Positions 1-5,154 of a stretch of DNA of 5,214 bases are shown piece after piece. A program made the position numbers and the translations under genes. The DNA is taken from positions 1-5,214 of the forward strand of contig CAZOPR010000021.1 of assembly GCA_964581895.1 (NCBI GenBank), read 5' to 3'. Within the stretch, counting starts at the first letter, position 1. Every line of letters begins with the position of its first letter. This DNA comes from Exilispira sp964581895 (GTDB lineage Bacteria > Spirochaetota > JAAYUW01). Under the pieces are notes generated by a model. The model was not told the DNA's origin and did no database searches. It saw only the letters and a list, made by a program, of their open reading frames with translations.

Positions 1-56
1 GCAATTGTCAGCAAAAACAACACGATTGATCCTATGATTTTGAATTCAATACTCAT
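1..56 (-). CDS. Partial host gene, N-terminus of a probable membrane-anchored protein
   Basis: Only the first 18 codons are inside the window; the gene runs off the left edge. The ATG at 54-56 is preceded by a strong ribosome binding site (GGAGGT at 64-69, 7-base spacer) and by a promoter at 158-185. The visible peptide is MSIEFKIIGSIVLFLLTI: a short polar start followed by a run of hydrophobic residues, which fits a signal anchor or first transmembrane helix. The family cannot be told from 18 residues. It lies outside the transposon and reads away from it, so it belongs to the host flank. Start confidence is good because ribosome binding site, spacing and promoter agree. Confidence 0.6.
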   Translation of the reverse strand, partial: MSIEFKIIGSIVLFLLTI

Positions 57-206
57 TTAAACTACCTCCGTCTTTAATCCGTTATGGTATGAAACCAGAT
101 GGGGATTCTCAGAGCTCAACAGTCATGCTCTCCGGAAGGATATCCGGTTTGCTTTCCATTATAACATTATGATGAATGAAGTCTAAATATTTCTTTTAAA
201 CTAAGC
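57..206. other. Host flank, non-coding leader and upstream region
   Basis: No gene is seen here. The stretch holds the promoter and the leader of the partial gene on the minus strand. The leader contains a small inverted repeat with CCGGA/TCCGG arms (about 133-148), too weak to call a regulator. The stretch looks more AT-rich than the transposon genes. Its last bases, TAAGC (202-206), are the expected left copy of a target-site duplication if this element makes 5-bp duplications. Confidence 0.5.
158..185 (-). promoter_or_regulatory. Sigma-A-type promoter of the flanking host gene
   Basis: On the minus strand a perfect -10 box TATAAT (158-163) is preceded by TG one base upstream (extended -10). 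A 4/6 -35 box TAGACT lies at 180-185 with a 16-base spacer. Transcription would start near 151 and give a leader of about 95 bases before the ATG at 56. The -35 box is only 21 bases from the transposon end at 207, so the insertion sits directly upstream of this promoter without cutting it. Confidence 0.6.
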
Positions 207-258
207 TGTTAGCAGTCACTCTTTTTGAGACTGAAAATGTCACCCTTTTTGGTACTGA
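207..258 (+). repeat. Left terminal inverted repeat with two transposase-site repeats
   Basis: Begins TGTTAGCAG and contains L1, TCACTCTTTTTGAGACTGA (216-234), and L2, TCACCCTTTTTGGTACTGA (240-258). L1 and L2 are direct repeats whose starts are 24 bases apart, with consensus TCACYCTTTTTGRNACTGR once the right-end copies are included. The outer 27 bases match the right end at 25 positions, differing only at positions 6 and 7. The short imperfect symmetry CTC-TTTTT-GAG lies at the centre of L1. Confidence 0.9.
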
Positions 259-285
259 CAGGGTAGCATAATACCACCTTGACAC

Positions 286-318
286 AAAAAACACCCACTG
301 TATGGAAACACAGTGGGT
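286..318 (-). terminator. Rho-independent terminator closing the transposon operon
   Basis: A perfect 9-bp stem, ACCCACTGT (293-301) with ACAGTGGGT (310-318), has an 8-base loop. On the minus strand it is followed directly by a run of six T (286-291). It lies about 95 bases past the stop codon of the last operon gene and 28 bases inside the left repeat, so it should stop operon transcription before it crosses the left end into the host promoter region. Confidence 0.8.
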
Positions 319-353
319 AAGGCATCAATTATTCCATTCTGATGTATATAAGA

Positions 354-412
354 ACCGATTGTGTGCAATCGGTGCCCATTGGAACAATGGGTCTAACGGC
401 GGCAACGCCGTT
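354..412. repeat. Three tandem perfect hairpins between operon end and left terminus
   Basis: Three perfect inverted repeats lie almost head to tail: ACCGATTG/CAATCGGT (354-361, 366-373; loop TGTG), CCCATTG/CAATGGG (375-381, 385-391; loop GAA) and AACGGCG/CGCCGTT (395-401, 406-412; loop GCAA). Their centres are 363.5, 383 and 403.5, so they repeat every 20 bp or so, close to two DNA turns. The first two share an ATTG-N(3-4)-CAAT core. On the plus strand the third has a GNRA tetraloop and is followed by a short T-run. On the minus strand they follow straight after the stop codon of the 106-aa gene. They could be a structured 3' RNA, a small RNA, or protein-binding sites in DNA; the sequence does not decide between these. 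Confidence 0.65.
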
Positions 413-733
413 TTAGAAAGGAATTTCAATGGCATCAATCCTGCATTTGAGCTTGAGGTATTCAATATAGACTGCATTTGCCGTAACGGATTCTTTCCCC
501 TTAATACTTAGCCATTTCTGGTAATACGCCCTAGCCTGCTGCTTTAATTCCACCAATTCCGGATTGTAGGCTTGTTTCATATAATACTGGATTTCTCCGA
601 ACTTTTCCTCCAGAGCTGCAGCCAGTTCATCATTATGGACATACATAGTAATGGCCGTAGAAGCAAGGCCTATGTTTCTTTCAATACATTCATGCAGATT
701 ATCCAGACTTTCTTTACTCACCAATATTTTCAA
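413..733 (-). CDS. Unrecognised 106-aa helical protein, last gene of the transposon operon
   Basis: I do not recognise a family. The start is TTG at 731-733, supported by a strong ribosome binding site (TGGAGGG at 740-746, 6-base spacer); translation begins MKILVSKESL. The gene starts 15 bases after the ATPase stop codon, so it is co-transcribed with it. The protein looks mostly helical and mixed-charge, with no cysteine pairs, signal peptide or membrane segment. It has a cluster of aromatic and basic residues in the second half (RAYYQKWLSIKGK, about residues 68-80, then YIEYLKLKCR). Its constant-looking place next to the ATPase suggests a helper of transposition or a regulator, but that is inference from position only. 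The TAA stop abuts the hairpin array at 354-412. Confidence 0.6.
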   Translation of the reverse strand: MKILVSKESLDNLHECIERNIGLASTAITMYVHNDELAAALEEKFGEIQYYMKQAYNPELVELKQQARAYYQKWLSIKGKESVTANAVYIEYLKLKCRIDAIEIPF

Positions 734-739
734 GCAAAT

Positions 740-746
740 CCCTCCA
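740..746 (-). promoter_or_regulatory. Ribosome binding site deciding the TTG start of the 106-aa gene
   Basis: TGGAGGG on the minus strand lies 6 bases before the TTG at 733 and within the 15-base gap after the ATPase stop. It makes the non-ATG start credible. Confidence 0.7.
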
Positions 747-748
747 TT

Positions 749-1588
749 CTAATTCCCCAAATGGGGTCCAAGGTTTTTACATACATGGGAAAAAAGCTCT
801 TCGGTGATTACCTCCACGCCGTCCAGACAGCCTTGGTTCAGGCACTCCCAACCCAGACGATTGATCATCCTTGGATTCCCTTGGGACCTTCTGAAGATAG
901 CCTTTTTGGCTGCGCAAGCAAATACTTCCCTCTGGGCTCCTGCATTTTTTGTTTGCCAGTCGATATACTGCACACTTTCTTCTTCTGTCAATACTCCCAA
1001 GCTGATCCAGGCTCCCACTCTTTGGGCCAGGGGGATCATGGCGGGCAATTTGAGAGTGGAGGATAAAGATGGCTGACCAAAGAGCATCAGGGTGATAAGG
1101 GGCTCGTTTTTCACTTTTGCATTGGTTAAGAGCCGTAACTCATTGAGTGTAGCAGGGCTCAGGATATGGGCTTCATCAATCAGTATCAGCGAGGGGCGTC
1201 CCGACTCTATGTATGAGTAAGTTAAAAGGTCCACTACCTTTAAGGCATCGGCGCCAAACCAGGAGGTGTTTACACCCATGGCGGCGGATATGGATCGGTA
1301 TAGTTCACGGGGTTTGTTCTGCGGAACCGGGATATGGAGAATCTTGTAGCGGGTGGAGGAGATCTGGCTTAAAAAGATGTCAATGAGAGTACTTTTGCCG
1401 TTTCCGGCCTCCCCAATGACCACCGCAATCTCCTTTGTGTACAAGACCTGATTCAAACGTTTCAGGGCATAATCGGTACGCTGGTTGAAAAAGGTGTTGG
1501 CCGGATCGGCCACTTTAGGGAAGGGGAGCTTTTCCATCCCCCAATAGTCTAAAAATTCCTTGGTTGCCATTTCATCGACTGCTAACAT
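749..1588 (-). CDS. AAA+ ATPase of the MuB/TniB/TnsC/ExeA type (transposition target-selection ATPase)
   Basis: A 279-aa P-loop ATPase. Walker A is GEAGNGKST (residues 59-67), Walker B is LILIDEAH (134-141), a sensor-1-like segment LMLFGQPSL is at 167-175, a conserved arginine in PLAQRV is near 190, and GNPRMINRL near 237-245 fits sensor 2. The N-terminal WGMEKLPFPK is the usual opening of the ExeA-like group (COG3267), which includes transposon ATPases. In Mu, Tn7 and Tn5053 relatives this protein binds target DNA with ATP and stimulates or recruits the transposase. The ATG at 1586-1588 is chosen because AAAGGAG lies 7 bases before it; the reading frame is open further up to an ATG at 1633, which would overlap the transposase gene by 28 bases and add 15 atypical residues. 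The gene starts 17 bases after the transposase stop. Confidence 0.9.
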   Translation of the reverse strand: MLAVDEMATKEFLDYWGMEKLPFPKVADPANTFFNQRTDYALKRLNQVLYTKEIAVVIGEAGNGKSTLIDIFLSQISSTRYKILHIPVPQNKPRELYRSISAAMGVNTSWFGADALKVVDLLTYSYIESGRPSLILIDEAHILSPATLNELRLLTNAKVKNEPLITLMLFGQPSLSSTLKLPAMIPLAQRVGAWISLGVLTEEESVQYIDWQTKNAGAQREVFACAAKKAIFRRSQGNPRMINRLGWECLNQGCLDGVEVITEELFSHVCKNLGPHLGN

Positions 1589-1595
1589 GATTGTT

Positions 1596-1602
1596 CTCCT
1601 TT
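1596..1602 (-). promoter_or_regulatory. Ribosome binding site deciding the ATPase start
   Basis: AAAGGAG on the minus strand is spaced 7 bases from the ATG at 1588. It favours that start over the upstream ATG at 1633 that lies inside the transposase gene. Confidence 0.75.
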
Positions 1603-1605
1603 CGT

Positions 1606-3327
1606 TTACATCGTGTTTTTTGTCAGTATACACAGACGGATTTCTTCCAGATATCCTTTGATATCCTCCACCGGATGTTCTTCTCCCAAAAGCCGCCCTA
1701 CAGTTCTTCTCACCATACTTTCTTCAATGGGACCCACCGACTTCCACAAGGCGTGTACAGCCAGCCTTTCGGAGGGAGTGAATTTTTTCCTCAAGAGCTT
1801 CATCAGGAGATACAAAAAGGCATCAACTCCAAAATCACTTAAGGATACGGGAGGGGCAGCACTGATATTGGCGGATTGTCCTGACACAAGGGCGGAACGC
1901 ACTTCTTGTTTTTTCTGACGGTTGTACGAGATCTGCCCATTAACATCGAAAGCTTCCATTTCTTCCCGATGCCTGGCAAGTTGACGTTCCAGTCTTCCAT
2001 AGATGGGCACCTGGGTAATTTCCGGCAGGACGAGTTCCGGTGCCCGGTTCACTTTTTCTGTCAATATTTCTCTTTGGAGAAAATCATTCTCCTCTGTGAA
2101 TACAGCGGCTTCCCCGTAATATTTTTCTTCATACCAGACGTATACCCGGCGCAGTTCGGAGGGGTCATACCGCACTTCCACCTTCTTGCCCCATAAGAAG
2201 GCATCCTGTACCAGGTACTTCATGGTATTAACCCTCACCAGACCGGTTTTGGAAACTCTCGCAGTGCGACAGGGCATAAAAATGAGCATCAGGCTGTCCT
2301 TTGTGATCCACCTGCGAAGCCTGGCAGGATAGGCAAAAAATCTTTCTTCGGGGGACTGGCCGGTGGAGTCGTGGACCTCCCGGTGGTAGTCCTGACCGAT
2401 GTAGGCAGCAAGATACTGGTTGTATTCTTCAAGGGTCGCTGCTGCTTTCCCGGAAGCCTTCATTTCATGCTCAAACCGCTCATGGATGGTTCTTAGCACT
2501 TTTTCAATTTTACCTTTCGATTCCGGCTCTGCTTTAGCCGCATGGAGGATGTTGCAGCCAATCAGACCGGCAGCCCGCTTCAGGCTTTTCCCCATGTAGG
2601 GGCTACCTCGGTCTAGGTACAGGATTTCCGGGATGCCATAAAGAAGGATGGCCTGGCAAAACAGAGACATTACCGCTGCTTCATTTTCCACAATGACATA
2701 ACGGACGGCTACGATGTACCGACTTTGATCGTCCAGGAGCGCGATGGGCTTTGCCTGCACCTGACGTGTCGGATTTTGTGGGTCGGCGACGTAAATATCG
2801 GGGCCTTTGGTGTCAGCCATCCAGACCTGTTGGGGGTACTCCGCCTCAAAGGCAAGACGGATTTTGGCTTGAGGCTTGTTTCCAAAGAGAAGATTGGCAC
2901 GGGAGAGACCGTTTTGCCCCAGAAAGCGTCCAATGGTCGCCACAGACGGAACAGGATGCTGGCAGGTACTTTCATGGCTTAGAAGTTCTTCCCGCAAATC
3001 CTCCGCTGTACGGTAGGCATTTTCATAGCGCCATCGTAGAAGGGCGGCTTTCTGTTCTTCTGTCAGAGAGGGAAAGGTTCCTTTATCGCTCCGGATCTTT
3101 CCCAAAAGAACCCTGCCGGCATCCTCTCCTTCACGGAAGGCCTTGAGCCATCGGTAAAGGGTGGTCTTGCTTAGGGTGCTTTTTCGGGAAAAGGGAATGG
3201 TGTATCTGCCTTGTATCAAGTCTTCCACCGCTGCGGCACGTTCCTTTGGAGACATGTCCTTGATCCGGTTGATGAAAAACATACGGAATTCTTTCTTGTC
3301 CATCCGTTCACCTAAGGTCCGTCGCAT
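1606..3327 (-). CDS. DD35E transposase, Mu/TniA/TnsB-like (rve integrase fold)
   Basis: A 573-aa transposase, near the length of TniA proteins. An N-terminal helix-turn-helix region (about 25-65, with KTTLYRWLKAF) and a second DNA-binding region (about 88-145) precede the RNase-H-like core. The catalytic triad can be read as D172 in VWMADTKGPD, D239 in LYLDRGSPY and E275 in SKGKIEK; D239 and E275 are separated by 35 residues. A Mu-type C-terminal beta-barrel follows at about 355-405 (RVSKTGLVRVN to VWYEEKYYGEA), then a charged linker and a helical tail (about 497-565) that by analogy would contact the ATPase. It binds the end repeats and carries out strand transfer. The ATG at 3325-3327 has an excellent ribosome binding site and overlaps the ParB-like gene by 20 bases; an ATG at 3303 (AGGTGA upstream) is a weaker alternative. 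Confidence 0.94.
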   Translation of the reverse strand: MRRTLGERMDKKEFRMFFINRIKDMSPKERAAAVEDLIQGRYTIPFSRKSTLSKTTLYRWLKAFREGEDAGRVLLGKIRSDKGTFPSLTEEQKAALLRWRYENAYRTAEDLREELLSHESTCQHPVPSVATIGRFLGQNGLSRANLLFGNKPQAKIRLAFEAEYPQQVWMADTKGPDIYVADPQNPTRQVQAKPIALLDDQSRYIVAVRYVIVENEAAVMSLFCQAILLYGIPEILYLDRGSPYMGKSLKRAAGLIGCNILHAAKAEPESKGKIEKVLRTIHERFEHEMKASGKAAATLEEYNQYLAAYIGQDYHREVHDSTGQSPEERFFAYPARLRRWITKDSLMLIFMPCRTARVSKTGLVRVNTMKYLVQDAFLWGKKVEVRYDPSELRRVYVWYEEKYYGEAAVFTEENDFLQREILTEKVNRAPELVLPEITQVPIYGRLERQLARHREEMEAFDVNGQISYNRQKKQEVRSALVSGQSANISAAPPVSLSDFGVDAFLYLLMKLLRKKFTPSERLAVHALWKSVGPIEESMVRRTVGRLLGEEHPVEDIKGYLEEIRLCILTKNTM

Positions 3328-4234
3328 GGTTTCCCTCCTTTGTCAGCGTATTCCTGCATTCCAGCACATCCTCCAACTGCATCGATGCTTTATGGAAGGA
3401 CTGATAGGCCTCCCATGGCCACCAGGTGATGTCTGTCTGTCCTTGTGCAATGTCGGTCATCCTGTGGAGATTTTCCTCGCACTGATTCAAATGCAACATA
3501 ACCCTTCTGGACATTTCTTTCTCAGTACCGTAGGGCATTACCGATTTCCTGTGCTTTTGGAGCCCCTCCTTTTCCAACCGGTTCCGTTCCTCTTGCGATG
3601 CCGTCTTCCACCAGGTTACCAGTTCTGCTGCCTCATCCTTGTTAAGATGCCCCTTCCGGATTAGGTCCAGCACCCGTTCCTGATCGTTGCCCTGGGGCAA
3701 CCGCATTAACTCCTGGGCAACTCTTGGGCTCAAATATCCGGTACCCAGCTCCTTTTTGAGCTTTGGTGCCAGGTGAAGCAGGAGGGCTAACCTTCGGCTG
3801 ACCCAGGATTTACTGCGCCCCCAAAGCTTTCCGATTTCCGAAAGGGTAAACTTCTCTTCCGAAACCAGACGGGAAATCATGTAGGCCTCTTCCATAGCGC
3901 TTAATCCCCGGGTCAACAGATTGGAAGTGCAGTAGATCACGGCTCCAGAGCGAGCATCACAATGAACCACCCGGCAAAGGACTTCCTTAAAGCGGAGCCG
4001 CCTCACCGCTCGCACCCTGTAGTGGCCGCTTAAAATCCGATATCCATCTTCTATCCTGCAGACTACCACCGGTTCTAAAAGCCCGGCTTCCCGAATGGAT
4101 AAGACCAGCCCTTCCAGATGAGATTCCATGTAAAACCCCATATGCAAAGGGTGATCCGCGAGTTTTGCGCAGGGCAAATAGAGGATTTCCTCCGCTTTTT
4201 TTAAATCCTCTGCTTTTTGAGTTCCTGCCGCCAT
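3308..4234 (-). CDS. ParB/Spo0J-like protein encoded by the transposon
   Basis: A 308-aa protein with the ParB N-terminal fold and helix-turn-helix. The three ParB nucleotide-binding motifs can be traced: LEPVVVCR (about 53-60), ILSGHYRVRA (67-76, equivalent to GERRxRA) and SNLLTRGLSAMEEA (about 104-117, equivalent to ENLQRxxLxxxEEA). The helix-turn-helix is FTLSEIGKLWGRSKSWVSRRLALL (about 129-152). The canonical Glu-Arg of the second motif is His-Tyr here, and the Glu before Asn in the third motif is Ser, so CTP binding or hydrolysis may differ from chromosomal ParB. The C-terminal third (about 205-308) is charged and tryptophan-rich (ITWWPWEAY) and not recognised. ATG at 4232-4234 is chosen because GGAGGTG sits 6 bases upstream; a GTG at 4243 overlaps that site. 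No parA is present, so partition is unlikely; a role in target choice, end binding or regulation is inferred. Confidence 0.85.
   Translation of the reverse strand: MAAGTQKAEDLKKAEEILYLPCAKLADHPLHMGFYMESHLEGLVLSIREAGLLEPVVVCRIEDGYRILSGHYRVRAVRRLRFKEVLCRVVHCDARSGAVIYCTSNLLTRGLSAMEEAYMISRLVSEEKFTLSEIGKLWGRSKSWVSRRLALLLHLAPKLKKELGTGYLSPRVAQELMRLPQGNDQERVLDLIRKGHLNKDEAAELVTWWKTASQEERNRLEKEGLQKHRKSVMPYGTEKEMSRRVMLHLNQCEENLHRMTDIAQGQTDITWWPWEAYQSFHKASMQLEDVLECRNTLTKEGNHATDLR
3333..3341 (-). promoter_or_regulatory. Ribosome binding site of the transposase gene, inside the ParB-like gene
   Basis: AAAGGAGGG on the minus strand lies 5 bases before the ATG at 3327, inside the end of the upstream gene. 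The overlap and this site suggest translational coupling between the ParB-like protein and the transposase. Confidence 0.7.
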
Positions 4235-4240
4235 TTTTTT

Positions 4241-4247
4241 CACCTCC
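4241..4247 (-). promoter_or_regulatory. Ribosome binding site deciding the ParB-like gene start
   Basis: GGAGGTG on the minus strand is followed by six A and the ATG at 4234. The longer reading from GTG at 4243 would begin inside this site, so the shorter start is preferred. Confidence 0.75.
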
Positions 4248-4304
4248 GTTCCTTGTTTTTTGGGAAACAGGGTCCCCTTTTACACCCAGACCCCTTCTTT
4301 TCCA

Positions 4305-4313
4305 AATATATCA
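4305..4313 (-). promoter_or_regulatory. Possible internal promoter (extended -10) upstream of the ParB-like gene
   Basis: The minus strand reads TGATATATT, an extended -10 (TG, one base, TATATT), about 70 bases before the ParB-like ATG. There is no good -35 box. The box lies inside an imperfect palindrome with CCAAA/TTTGG arms (4302-4320), a possible operator. The 125-base gap here is the only sizeable one within the gene cluster, so a separate promoter for the four downstream genes is plausible but not proven. Confidence 0.3.
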
Positions 4314-4359
4314 CGTTTGGCAGGAACTTTTTGTTTCACTAATATAGGACCCGTAGGGC

Positions 4360-5080
4360 TCATTTGCTGTAAATTTTCAATACTGGCGGATCTAGCGAAG
4401 AGAAAATCAGGCGTAATGGTTTAAGATAATGGTAAAAGGCCCTTGAAAACAGTACCTCCATAGGATAGTATCCGCATAAGGGGAGGAGTAGATCCCAGAG
4501 GGCCATTTCTCGTTCCTGAGTATGGTGATACAAAGCTTTCATACGAGGGCATCCCGGTAGAGCGACCGACCCTTGCGTCAGATAGGAGGCATGAAGCTTT
4601 CGGATTCCTTCTTGAATTGTTTGTTTTTGTTCAAACAGACTCTTTCCCAAGCCGTGTACAGCTTTATACAGGGTGCTGTGGGCAATGCGATCCTTATCGG
4701 TGCAGAATTTCTCAGAGATATCCCTCCATGTCAGTTCCGAGGTTTCATAGGTAAAGGCAGTAAATGTTAAGGCTGGCAGGGTAAGAGTGGTTCCGGGCAG
4801 CACAAACGAAGGGTACACCCGGTATTCCTCTTTGCAGTCCTCACATGTGACAACAAAAATTTTCACCTGTTCAGGAGTCAGGCGTATCCGCTCCCACTGG
4901 CCATATTGCCAGTCGTAGGGGATTTCAACTTCCCATCTCCAGATGAAATACTCATGGAACAGCGAAAAACTGCCAGAAGATGAGCATGAGCTACATTGGA
5001 GCTCTAATTCGGAGATGTTTGAAGAATTCCCCGTATTCCATGTGTTGCAGTTGTATGCGTCTACATAGTATTTTTTTCAT
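4360..5080 (-). CDS. Zinc-ribbon/helix-turn-helix protein resembling DUF6431, start out of phase
   Basis: The frame ending in TGA at 4360-4362 is open up to a stop at 5077-5079, but has no ATG, GTG or TTG before the GTG at 4866. Starting at 4866 (168 aa) would cut a zinc ribbon in half: CSSC is encoded near 4987 and CEDC near 4840, 46 residues apart. An ATG at 5078-5080 leads into seven A (5071-5077) in a different phase and stops at 4991 after 29 codons. Removing one A from the run would give a 239-aa protein starting MKKYYVDAYN with CSSC at 29-32, CEDC at 79-82, then YRVYPSFVLPG and a helix-turn-helix-like segment (TWRDISEKF to STLYKAVHGLG, about 117-145). This layout resembles DUF6431 proteins of clostridial elements, recalled, not searched. 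No ribosome binding site precedes either start. It may be a decayed gene, a sequencing error in the A-run, or a gene needing slippage. DNA binding is likely; its exact job is unknown. Confidence 0.6.
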
Positions 5081-5107
5081 GAATATCGTTTTTTATTATT
5101 TATATCG

Positions 5108-5139
5108 AAAAAAGCAGGGGATCTCCCTGCTATCTTTTT
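5108..5139. terminator. Probable bidirectional terminator just inside the right end
   Basis: A 7-bp stem, AGCAGGG (5113-5119) with CCCTGCT (5125-5131), has a 5-base loop. On the minus strand it is followed by six T (5108-5113); on the plus strand by TATCTTTTT (5131-5139). It lies between the right repeat and the first gene, so it would block host transcription from entering the operon and stop antisense transcripts from leaving. No convincing promoter is seen in the 33 bases between it and the ATG at 5080. If the operon promoter lies further out, in the terminal repeat, the hairpin would act as an attenuator. Confidence 0.6.
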
Positions 5140-5154
5140 GCTAATTTCTTTAAT

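Noticed and set aside
354..412. Hairpin array as a CRISPR array
   Set aside because: The three units are different inverted repeats, not copies of one direct repeat with spacers.
302..511. Plus-strand 69-codon open frame
   Set aside because: It starts in a terminator loop, runs through the hairpin array and the antisense of the 106-aa gene, and has no ribosome binding site or recognisable protein.
755..766. Small inverted repeat CCCC-AAAT-GGGG at the end of the ATPase gene
   Set aside because: It has only 4-bp arms, lies within coding sequence and has no T-run.
572..1076. Plus-strand open frames opposite the ATPase gene
   Set aside because: They are antisense shadows of a gene with clear Walker motifs and have no start signals or family features.
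1591..3664. Plus-strand and alternative minus-strand open frames over the transposase and ParB-like genes
   Set aside because: They are shadows of well-supported genes and lack ribosome binding sites or domain motifs.
4332..4339. TGTTTCAC, half of the canonical parS site, near the ParB-like gene
   Set aside because: The other half is missing and an 8-base match in 5 kb on two strands is not very unlikely by chance.
4360..4866. Zinc-ribbon gene starting at the GTG at 4866
   Set aside because: There is no ribosome binding site upstream, and the start would remove the first CxxC pair, which is encoded in the same open frame upstream.
5131..5145. TATCTTTTTGCTAAT as a third transposase-site repeat at the right end
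   Set aside because: Only the CTTTTTG core matches, in the opposite orientation to R1 and R2, and the T-run is better explained as part of a terminator.
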